The position numbers and the translations under genes were made by a program. 8,427 nt of DNA, taken from an uncultured Porphyromonadaceae bacterium (GTDB lineage Bacteria; Bacteroidota; Bacteroidia; Bacteroidales; Muribaculaceae). The stretch's first letter is position 1; every line of letters starts with the position of its first letter. Of this stretch, positions 1-6,648 are shown piece by piece. The notes beneath the pieces were generated by a model, which had not been told where the DNA came from, searched no databases, and worked only from the letters and a program-made list of their open reading frames with translations. The DNA is taken from positions 1 through 8,427 of the forward strand of contig CAMWRO010000114.1 of the NCBI GenBank assembly GCA_947176615.1, in the 5' to 3' direction.

Positions 1-173
1 TAACTGAAAGATGCTACCACTTTGGGTTAACATTTGTTATTAAACAACCTCTAAACCTCTACTTTCCGACACCGATTCCGACGCAATTTTACAGCCGGCC
101 TTGACTGAAATCCCCAAATAGCTCCAAAATTGATATTTTTTAGTTAAAACACGTTAAATATCGCCCCAAACTA

Positions 174-203
174 TTGCAGATTCAGAAAAAGTCACTACCT
201 TTG
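174..203 (+). promoter_or_regulatory. Bacteroidetes-type promoter of the upstream leader cassette
   Basis: The -7 box TACCTTTG (196-203) matches the Bacteroidetes consensus TAnnTTTG exactly. A TTG (174-176) sits 19 nt upstream, the spacing expected for the -33 element. Transcription would start around 208-212, just before the possible leader peptide at 217. This is the best-formed promoter in the window. It drives the leader, hairpin and small ORF, and the surface-protein gene only if transcription passes the hairpin. Confidence 0.72.
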
Positions 204-216
204 TGACAAGTTTTTC

Positions 217-237
217 ATGGTATTAGATTTAAGGTAA
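217..237 (+). CDS. possible six-residue leader peptide MVLDLR
   Basis: An ATG at 217 opens a six-codon frame (M V L D L R) that ends in TAA at 235-237. It lies only about 5-10 nt inside the predicted transcript, so initiation would be on a nearly leaderless RNA. The stop codon is 4 nt before the base of a terminator-like hairpin, the geometry of a leader peptide coupled to an attenuator. A frame this short can occur by chance. I have an unverified recollection that closely similar sequence occurs in leaders of other Bacteroidales. If so, the conserved element could act as RNA rather than as a peptide. Confidence 0.33.
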   Translation: MVLDLR

Positions 238-241
238 GAAG

Positions 242-273
242 ATTATTCGTCGAGACGACGAGTAATTTTTTTT
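242..273 (+). terminator. terminator or attenuator hairpin with U8 tract
   Basis: The left arm ATTATTCGTCG (242-252) pairs with CGACGAGTAAT (256-266) around an AGA loop. This gives an 11-bp stem with one G-U pair. Eight consecutive T (266-273) follow, so it has the form of an intrinsic terminator. It begins only about 32 nt after the predicted transcription start and ends directly against the ATG of a small ORF. It is therefore more likely a regulated attenuator, or the 3' end of a roughly 65-nt small RNA, than an ordinary end-of-gene terminator. The preceding gene is not in the window. Confidence 0.62.
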
Positions 274-396
274 ATGTCCTTATCCCAACCTCAAAAACAA
301 GTCCCCTTCCCCACCTTTTTTTATCGTAACATCCCCCCTGCACAGGAGCGCCGCCGACTCAATGCGAAAACCTACGCAGCTGCAACGTACGGATAA
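274..396 (+). CDS. possible 40-residue small protein downstream of the attenuator
   Basis: The ATG follows the eight-T run with no gap, and the frame stays open for 40 codons to TAA (394-396). The product starts MSLSQPQKQ and ends KTYAAATYG. It is proline-rich in its first half, has an RRR cluster at residues 26-28 and a net charge of about +5, and shows no signal peptide or membrane segment. I do not recognise a family. No Shine-Dalgarno is visible, which is usual for this phylum. In favour are its position behind a strong promoter and hairpin and its clean start at the T run. Against are its short length and the lack of any recognised homolog. A role in sensing or as a regulatory small protein would be guesswork. 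Confidence 0.38.
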   Translation: MSLSQPQKQVPFPTFFYRNIPPAQERRRLNAKTYAAATYG

Positions 397-482
397 CCCC
401 CGTTACAAGACGTTTGACCCCATAATTCGTTATGCTGACTCTTTTTTTGACCTGAATGGTATGTTCTTTTTAATTAATTCCC

Positions 483-490
483 TATTTTTG
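483..490 (+). promoter_or_regulatory. candidate promoter of the surface-protein gene
   Basis: TATTTTTG fits the TAnnTTTG -7 consensus and lies 63 nt before the start codon at 554, giving an untranslated leader of roughly 55-60 nt. No good TTTG/TTG -33 box stands 19-21 nt upstream, so the match is partial. The region is AT-rich, and chance T-rich matches are possible. The rest of 397-553 shows only a weak 5-bp UUCG hairpin (421-434) followed by T7 at 442-448. Confidence 0.48.
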
Positions 491-553
491 TGATTATACA
501 TCACATTTTAAACCAATTAGAAAACACCGGTCAATAACCTCAAAAACAGATTC

Positions 554-3500
554 ATGAAAAAATTATTACTCACTGCCGCGATGGCAATCATGGCCGCTTT
601 CAGCGCGCATCCATTCACCGTCGACGGCATCACTTATTCGACATCCGACGGGGTCGCGACCATCACCGGCGCAAGCGACAAGGCCATCACCAAGCTGACA
701 ATCCCCGCAACCGTAACCTACCGAGGCACAACCTACCCGGTTAACTTTATGGAAGGGGATGCTTTTTGGAACTGCACATCCTTGCGGGAACTTGTCATCG
801 AGGATTCCGATAACTATATCGGCACAAATTTCGTAACCCAAACCTCAGGCACTTCAACTTTTGCAGAACTTGGCGACCCGTTCCGCGACTCTCCGCTCGA
901 AAAAATATATGTCGGAAGAAACCTTGCCAACCGACTCGGCAACGGCAACCTACAAGCTCCGACCCCCATCAGCTCTACCGCTCCAAGCGTGGACCTGACT
1001 ATTGCCGGGAAAGCGACCTTTATCCCCCAAGGCATTGCGGCCAACATGAATATGACCTTCATTAACCGCACCAACATCACCTCCCTCACCATCGGCGGCA
1101 ATGTGGAAAACGTCTACAACAAAGCCTTCAGCGGCTGCACAGGACTCAAAAAAGTAACCCTCCTGCCGGGAGAAACCGGTATCAGATTCGAGTCTAATAC
1201 CATCTTCACCGACTGCCCCATCGATACTGTTATATTAAGCCGCCAAGTACTTGGTCAAAATCAAATGGGCGGCGCACAACTTAAAACCGCAATTATCACT
1301 CCGGATCTTAAAATCATAGGAGCTAATACATTCTTTGATTCTAAATCACTAAAAAATGTATTTATTCAGGACAGTACTGAACCATTAATGAAAAGTGAAC
1401 CATCATCAGCAAATATTCCGTTCTATAATTGTGAACTTGACTCGCTATATATCGGCCGCCCTCATGGCACAGAAAGTTCATACTCTGAAGAAGTATATAA
1501 ATCTAATGTGAAACATGTCGTTTTCGGGCCTCTTATCAATGAAATCGACAAGATGTATATAAATAATGGCCCCACACTCGAATCTGTTGATTTTCTCGGT
1601 GACGTTACAGTTATCGGGAGCGAAACATTCGAGAACTGCACCTCTTTAACCGAAATCAAACTTCCTGACGCTTTGACTGAAATTGGCTCACGAGCGTTCA
1701 AGGGTTGCACTGCGCTTTCTAACGTTGACTTCCCGACAAACATAAAGACCATAGGAACGTCGGCATTCAGTGGCACAGCCATAAAAAAAGTGATAATCCC
1801 GAAATCACTCGATATAATTGGCAGTTTCGCATTTAATGAATGTAAAAACCTAAAAACCGCTATATTCGAAGATTCACAAAAAACAATCGAAGTCTCCGAA
1901 TTACACTCAAATATGCCTCCGTTCTATAATTGTGAACTTGACTCGCTATATATCGGCCGCCCTCATGGCACAGAAAGTTCATACTCTGAAGAAGTATATA
2001 AATCTAATGTGAAACATGTCGTTTTCGGGCCTCTTATCAATGAAATCGACAAGATGTATATAAATAATGGCCCCACACTCGAATCTGTTGATTTTCTCGG
2101 TGACGTTACAGTTATCGGGAGCGAAACATTCGAGAACTGCACCTCTTTAACCGAAATCAAACTTCCTGACGCTTTGACTGAAATTGGCTCACGAGCGTTC
2201 AAGGGTTGCACTGCGCTTTCTAACGTTGACTTCCCGACAAACATAAAGACCATAGGAACGTCGGCATTCAGTGGCACAGCCATAAAAAAAGTGATAATCC
2301 CGAAATCACTCGATATAATTGGCAGTTTCGCATTTAATGAATGTAAAAACCTAAAAACCGCTATATTCGAAGATTCACAAAAAACAATCGAAGTCTCCGA
2401 ATTACACTCAAATATGCCTCCGTTCTATAATTGTGAACTTGACTCGCTATACATCGGCCGCCCTCATGGCACAAAAAGTTCATACTCTGAGGAAGTATAT
2501 AAATCAAATGTGAAACATGTCGTTTTCGGACCATTAATTAGCTTAATTGATAATCAGTATATATCATCTAACAATAATCTAGAGTCTGTAGATATTCTTA
2601 ATAACAATAGTGTTATTACTATCGACCATGAATCTTTCAAAAATTGTACAACATTAAAACGCATTCATTCTTTCGCCAAAACTCCCCCTCTGTGTGAAAG
2701 CAATTACACCTTCCCCACCGAAGTCTATGACTCTGCCGTTCTGACCGTGCCGGCGGGGAGCAAGAAGGCTTACCGCGCGGCCGAGGTGTGGAAATTGTTT
2801 AAGAATATCCAATCGGAGGGCGGCGGTTTCAAGGTTACAGTGACATGCGACAGCTCTCTTGGCGAGGTTGCACTCAACGGCAGCAATGTGGCCGAGATTA
2901 CCGTCGACGAGGATGAGCCGCTCACCATCGCCATCACCCCGATCGAGGGTTACAAGGTGGCAAAAATGACTGTTAACGGAACTGACGTAACCTCGTCGCT
3001 CGTCGACAACACCATCGCCTATGAGTCGATTGACTCCAACATGGATATTGTCGTGGAATTTGACATCATCACCTTCGCCGTCAATCTCCCCGCCGGACTG
3101 AAAGGCGGACGCATCGTTGTCAACGGTCAGGAAACTGCCCCGGCCACTGTCGACTACGGCTCGCGCCTTGAACTCGCCGCAGTGGCTGACCGCGGCTATG
3201 AACTGACCGCACTGTCGGTCAACGAAACCGACGTCATCGAGTCGCTTGACGAGAACGGCGTCTACGTCATCGAAAGCGTCACAGCCGACATCAGCGTCGA
3301 GGCTGCTTTCGACCCGATTGTCTACACCGTCACAGCCGTCAATCTGACCGACTACGGCACACTGACACTCAACGGCGAGGCAGGCGACTGCAAGGTTGCA
3401 TTCGGCCAGCCGCTCGTCATCGGCGTGATGCCCCGCGACGAGGGTTGCTACCTTGTCGCGCTGACGGTCGACGGCACCGACGTGACTGCCGGCGTGACCG

Positions 3501-4261
3501 GAGGCACCTACACGGTTGAGACCGTCGAGGCCGACATGACCGTTGAGGCTGTATTCGGTTTCTACACCTATACCGTACAGCTCGGCTATGACCCCGCAAT
3601 GGGAACAATCACCCCCGACCAGCCGGGCAGCGACAGTGAAGTGACCGTGGCCCACGGCACAACACTCCGCCTGACAATCATCCCCGCCGAGGGATATGAA
3701 ATCGCGACCGTCACCCTTGACGGCGACGACGTTACCGGCCGCGTGGACAACAGCGGCGTTCTGACACTCGAAAACATCACCGCGGCACACCGCGTCGAGG
3801 CCACATTTGACATCAAGCGCGTCCGCCTCAGCGTTCTCGGCCTGCAAGGCGGTCAGCTCGCCATGCGCTACGACTACGGCTCCGAGGTGACGCTCCTCGT
3901 CGAGCCCGAAGATGGATGGGAGTTCCACTCGCTCACCGTGGGCGACACCACCGTCACCGAGCTTGAACCCGACGGCTCCTACACCCCCCCGGCCCTTACC
4001 GACGACACCGCCGTCAGCGTCGTGTTCAAACTTGCCGGACAGAGCGGTGCCGATTCACCCGCCGAGGCCCGGATGATTACCGTAGCCACCCGCGGCACGA
4101 CAGTCATCGTCACCGGCGCCCGCGACGGAGAACAGGTGGAAGTCTTTGACACCGCCGGAGTGGCCGTCTACCGCGGCGCCGAGCATGAAATCGACCTTAA
4201 CCGCCAAGGCATCCACATCGTCCGCGTGGCCGGCCTCACGTTCAAGGTGATGCTCAGATAA
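554..4261 (+). CDS. exported BspA-like leucine-rich-repeat protein with InlB-B-like repeats
   Basis: This is a large secreted or surface protein of 1235 residues with no enzymatic motif. Residues 1-18 form a signal peptide (KK, then a hydrophobic run ending AFSA). From about residue 26 to 755 there are BspA/LRR_5-type repeats of about 23-24 residues with cores such as LTEIKLPDALTEIGSRAFKGC. The block closes with the usual cap (AVLTVPAGSKKAYRAAEVWK, about 728-748). Five beta repeats of 73-84 residues follow (about 759-837, 838-920, 921-1002, 1003-1086, 1087-1159). They carry GY..A.LTV.G.DVT and VEA.FD signatures, like the divergent InlB B-repeat family. Residues 1174-1235 resemble a type IX-like C-terminal tail (VEVFDTAGVAVYRG, ending IVRVAGLTFKVMLR). 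Such proteins in Bacteroidetes are associated with adhesion; the ligand here is unknown. The LRR block includes an identical 167-residue duplication (289-455 and 456-622). The start is chosen because the signal peptide begins there. Confidence 0.95.
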   Translation: MKKLLLTAAMAIMAAFSAHPFTVDGITYSTSDGVATITGASDKAITKLTIPATVTYRGTTYPVNFMEGDAFWNCTSLRELVIEDSDNYIGTNFVTQTSGTSTFAELGDPFRDSPLEKIYVGRNLANRLGNGNLQAPTPISSTAPSVDLTIAGKATFIPQGIAANMNMTFINRTNITSLTIGGNVENVYNKAFSGCTGLKKVTLLPGETGIRFESNTIFTDCPIDTVILSRQVLGQNQMGGAQLKTAIITPDLKIIGANTFFDSKSLKNVFIQDSTEPLMKSEPSSANIPFYNCELDSLYIGRPHGTESSYSEEVYKSNVKHVVFGPLINEIDKMYINNGPTLESVDFLGDVTVIGSETFENCTSLTEIKLPDALTEIGSRAFKGCTALSNVDFPTNIKTIGTSAFSGTAIKKVIIPKSLDIIGSFAFNECKNLKTAIFEDSQKTIEVSELHSNMPPFYNCELDSLYIGRPHGTESSYSEEVYKSNVKHVVFGPLINEIDKMYINNGPTLESVDFLGDVTVIGSETFENCTSLTEIKLPDALTEIGSRAFKGCTALSNVDFPTNIKTIGTSAFSGTAIKKVIIPKSLDIIGSFAFNECKNLKTAIFEDSQKTIEVSELHSNMPPFYNCELDSLYIGRPHGTKSSYSEEVYKSNVKHVVFGPLISLIDNQYISSNNNLESVDILNNNSVITIDHESFKNCTTLKRIHSFAKTPPLCESNYTFPTEVYDSAVLTVPAGSKKAYRAAEVWKLFKNIQSEGGGFKVTVTCDSSLGEVALNGSNVAEITVDEDEPLTIAITPIEGYKVAKMTVNGTDVTSSLVDNTIAYESIDSNMDIVVEFDIITFAVNLPAGLKGGRIVVNGQETAPATVDYGSRLELAAVADRGYELTALSVNETDVIESLDENGVYVIESVTADISVEAAFDPIVYTVTAVNLTDYGTLTLNGEAGDCKVAFGQPLVIGVMPRDEGCYLVALTVDGTDVTAGVTGGTYTVETVEADMTVEAVFGFYTYTVQLGYDPAMGTITPDQPGSDSEVTVAHGTTLRLTIIPAEGYEIATVTLDGDDVTGRVDNSGVLTLENITAAHRVEATFDIKRVRLSVLGLQGGQLAMRYDYGSEVTLLVEPEDGWEFHSLTVGDTTVTELEPDGSYTPPALTDDTAVSVVFKLAGQSGADSPAEARMITVATRGTTVIVTGARDGEQVEVFDTAGVAVYRGAEHEIDLNRQGIHIVRVAGLTFKVMLR
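1417..1917 (+). repeat. 501-bp in-frame tandem repeat, copy 1
   Basis: This unit encodes residues 289-455 of the LRR protein, about seven LRR-type strands from PFYNCELDSLYIGR to the stretch before the next PFYN. By eye it matches the following 501 bases with no difference, including at silent sites. The unit is exactly 167 codons, so adding or losing one keeps the frame. Upstream of 1417 the match stops at once (TT versus CT), which fixes the left edge. Confidence 0.95.
1918..2418 (+). repeat. 501-bp in-frame tandem repeat, copy 2
   Basis: This is the direct head-to-tail duplicate of 1417-1917, encoding residues 456-622. The flank just upstream (codons SELHSNMP) is the same as the flank before the third, diverged copy. 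This is what unequal crossing-over between the first and third copies would produce. The lack of any substitution suggests very recent origin or ongoing homogenisation. Confidence 0.95.
2419..2529 (+). repeat. partial, diverged third copy of the 167-codon repeat
   Basis: It aligns with the first ~110 bases of the 501-bp unit with a handful of changes. Most are silent (TAT to TAC, GAA to GAG, TCT to TCA, GGG to GGA), and one changes Glu to Lys (HGTESS to HGTKSS). After GPLI the nucleotide match fades. Weaker protein similarity continues (LESVD, then ESFKNCTTL), so an older intragenic duplication underlies the recent one. Confidence 0.85.
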
Positions 4262-4294
4262 TACTGATTATAATTACAAAACATCTCACCGGCT

Positions 4295-4341
4295 GCATCC
4301 CGCATGATTCTTGGAGAATCATGCGGGATGCCTTGTTTTGC
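4295..4341 (+). terminator. strong hairpin terminator after the LRR gene
   Basis: The arms GCATCCCGCATGATTC (4295-4310) and 4316-4331 pair perfectly over 16 bp around the loop TTGGA. They are followed by CTTGTTTTG, a modest T-rich stretch. The hairpin sits 34 nt after the stop codon of the surface-protein gene. It separates that gene from the hydrolase operon, which supports independent transcription. Confidence 0.78.
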
Positions 4342-4407
4342 TACATCTGTGCCGCATATCTGTCACAAATTGACGCAAACCCGACGGGTTGCAAATGGGA
4401 GTATCGC

Positions 4408-4415
4408 TAATTTTG
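4408..4415 (+). promoter_or_regulatory. candidate promoter of the galactosidase-fucosidase operon
   Basis: TAATTTTG matches TAnnTTTG and lies 31 nt before the ATG at 4447. A TTG at 4389-4391 could be the -33 element, but the 16-nt spacer is short of the usual 19-21. Its position between the terminator and the first gene supports it. No operator or activator site is recognisable, and no regulator gene lies in the window. Confidence 0.55.
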
Positions 4416-4446
4416 TAAAAATATAATACCAATCATCAATCACCTT

Positions 4447-6636
4447 ATGACACTTGACCGATATGCAGTCCTGACAACACTGCTCGGCGCGGCACTGACC
4501 GCCTCGGCATGGGACTTTGACAAAGTAATCTCAACTGACAACACGTCGCTCATCCTTTCGGGGAACTATGGCGAAGCTCCCCGATTCACCCACTACGGGG
4601 CCCGCGTCGATTCGACTCAGGTCGGGACCATCCACGAAATATGGGCCGGGATGAACCGCCCCGCCTATCCCGCTTTCGGTAGCGAGACCGGCACCCTGAC
4701 ATCGATACAGCTCGTTCACCCCGACGGCAATCCGACCGCATTTTTCGCAACCGAATCGGTCACGTCACTGCCTGTTGACGGAGGAACACTGACCACGCTG
4801 ACGATGAAAGATATTAAATATCCGGTCTCGGTAAAGCTATGCTACAACACTGTCGACAAGGCCGACGTGGTGGAAGAATGGTCCGAAATCACCAACAACG
4901 GTAAAAAGCCTGTCGTCCTGAAACGGATGGACTCGGGATTTCTGCCGGTAAGGCGCGGCGACGTGTGGCTCACCCATCTCCACGGCGCGTGGACAGCCGA
5001 GAGTCAGGTGACTTCCGAGCCACTTACCCCCGGAATCAAGACTATCACCAATCTTGACGGCGCCCGCAACGGGCAGGCCGACCAGCCGTCGGTCATGCTG
5101 TCGCTCGACGGCAAACCCGATGAAAACTGCGGCCGCGTCATCGGCGCGACTCTCTGCTGGAGCGGAAATTACGAGATGCGCGTCAATACCGACAACGAAT
5201 ATTGCCACAACCTGATGGCGGGTATCTCGCCCGAAGCGGCCGAATATACCCTCATGCCGGGCGAGACATTCGTCACCCCACGCCTCGCGCTGACCTATTC
5301 GGCCGAAGGCCTGAGCGGTGCGAGCCGCAATTTCCACCGCTGGGCGCGGCTCGGTGCGATACACGGCGGCGACAGGCAGCGCGACATACTGCTCAACAGC
5401 TGGGAGGGTGTCTACCTCGATGTCGAGAGCAACAAAATGGACGAGATGATGCGCGATTTCGCGGCCCTCGGCGGCGAACTATTCGCTATGGATGACGGAT
5501 GGTTCGGCTCGAAGTATCCCCGCATCCACGATGACTCGGCCCTCGGCGACTGGGTGACCGATAGAGCCAAGCTCCCGGGCGGAATCGAGGGACTGATCGA
5601 GTCGGCACGCAGCCACGGAATCAAATTCGGGATATGGATTGAACCGGAAAGCGTCAACACGCTAAGCGAGCTGTATGAAAAACACCCCGACTGGGTGCTG
5701 AAAGCCGAAAACCGCGACCTGCGGCTCACCCGTGGCGGAACGCAGCTCCTTCTCGACCTCTCGATTCCCGCCGTTCAGGACTTCGTGGTCTCGGTCGTCG
5801 ACAACCTCATGACCGACTATCCCGAAATAGCCTATATCAAATGGGACGCAAACACCGGCATCATGAACTATGGGTCGCAATATCTTCCCCGCGACAAGCA
5901 GCAACAAGTCGCGATAGAATATCATCGGGGCCTCGAAAAAATTCTGAAACGCATCCGTGAGAAATACCCCGACCTCGTCATTCAGGCTTGCGGAGGTGGC
6001 GGCGGCCGCGTGAACTATGGGGTGCTGCCCTACTTTGACGAGGTATGGGTCAGCGACAACACCGACGCACTGCAGCGCATCTACATGCAGTGGGGCACAT
6101 CGATGTTCTACCCGCCGATGGCGATGGCTCAGCATGTCAGCGCGTCGCCCAACCATCAGACCGGCCGGCAGACTCCGATCAAATTCAGATTTGACGTAGC
6201 GATGAGCGGCCGCCTCGGCATGGAAATGCAGCCATCTGACATGACCGATGCCGAGAAAGAATTTTCACGCAGAGCGATTGCCGACTATAAAACAATACGC
6301 CCCGTCGTTCAATTGGGCGACCAGTACCGCCTGATTTCACCCTATGACAACAAGGGAGTGGCATCGCTGATGTATGTGTCGCCCGACAAGCGCGATGCCG
6401 TGTTCTTCGCCTACAAGCTGGCCCACATGCGCAATCAGCCTGTCCCGCGTTTCCATATGGCCGGAATCGACCCCGGCAAGACCTACCGCATAACCGAACT
6501 GTCGCTCCCCGAGGGCGAAAATCCGAGCTACCTCCACGGCAAGACCGTCAGCGGGAAATATCTGATGGAAATCGGTTTTGAAGTTCCCCTCGACCGCGAA
6601 TATGCGAGCCGCGTCTATTCTCTGACCGAAATCTGA
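4447..6636 (+). CDS. GH36 family alpha-galactosidase, exported
   Basis: This is a retaining glycoside hydrolase of 729 residues, the usual length for bacterial GH36 enzymes. It is predicted to release terminal alpha-linked galactose outside the cytoplasm. Residues 1-21 look like a signal peptide ending TASA, with no lipobox. An N-terminal beta domain (about 25-310) is followed by the barrel: NSWE (about 317-320), DDGWF (349-353), GIWIEPES, HPDW, KWDANT (465-470), QACGGGGGRVN (about 513-523), SDNTD (536-540), HVSASPNHQTGR (from 563). D467 is the expected nucleophile and D537 the expected acid/base, 70 residues apart. A short C-terminal beta domain ends the protein. KWDANT and CGGGGGRVN differ from the common KWDMNR and CSGGGGRFD, so specificity may be altered (for example beta-L-arabinopyranose or alpha-GalNAc). 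It is the first gene of a two-gene operon. Confidence 0.92.
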   Translation: MTLDRYAVLTTLLGAALTASAWDFDKVISTDNTSLILSGNYGEAPRFTHYGARVDSTQVGTIHEIWAGMNRPAYPAFGSETGTLTSIQLVHPDGNPTAFFATESVTSLPVDGGTLTTLTMKDIKYPVSVKLCYNTVDKADVVEEWSEITNNGKKPVVLKRMDSGFLPVRRGDVWLTHLHGAWTAESQVTSEPLTPGIKTITNLDGARNGQADQPSVMLSLDGKPDENCGRVIGATLCWSGNYEMRVNTDNEYCHNLMAGISPEAAEYTLMPGETFVTPRLALTYSAEGLSGASRNFHRWARLGAIHGGDRQRDILLNSWEGVYLDVESNKMDEMMRDFAALGGELFAMDDGWFGSKYPRIHDDSALGDWVTDRAKLPGGIEGLIESARSHGIKFGIWIEPESVNTLSELYEKHPDWVLKAENRDLRLTRGGTQLLLDLSIPAVQDFVVSVVDNLMTDYPEIAYIKWDANTGIMNYGSQYLPRDKQQQVAIEYHRGLEKILKRIREKYPDLVIQACGGGGGRVNYGVLPYFDEVWVSDNTDALQRIYMQWGTSMFYPPMAMAQHVSASPNHQTGRQTPIKFRFDVAMSGRLGMEMQPSDMTDAEKEFSRRAIADYKTIRPVVQLGDQYRLISPYDNKGVASLMYVSPDKRDAVFFAYKLAHMRNQPVPRFHMAGIDPGKTYRITELSLPEGENPSYLHGKTVSGKYLMEIGFEVPLDREYASRVYSLTEI

Positions 6637-6648
6637 TTTTATCAAAAT

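Noticed and set aside
421..448. CATAA-UUCG-TTATG hairpin followed by T7
   Set aside because: The stem is only 5 bp and AT-rich, and the T run starts 8 nt after it, so it is too weak to call a terminator.
1462..2283. Two identical 106-codon antisense frames 501 bp apart
   Set aside because: They are identical only because the sense strand is duplicated. They encode no recognisable domain.
1417..2529. CRISPR array or mobile-element interpretation of the repeats
   Set aside because: The repeats are long, coding, in frame and contiguous, without spacers, terminal inverted repeats or a transposase.
2654..3928. 424-codon antisense open frame under the 3' half of the surface-protein gene
   Set aside because: It is the mirror of a GC-rich, C/G-ending coding frame whose sense product has clear repeat domains. 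The antisense product is a low-complexity mix of Gly, Val, Asp and Ala with no motif or signal.
5202..5495. 97-codon alternative + frame inside the galactosidase gene
   Set aside because: It is Arg/Pro-rich, as expected for an off-frame reading of GC-rich coding DNA, and it overlaps a well-supported GH36 gene.
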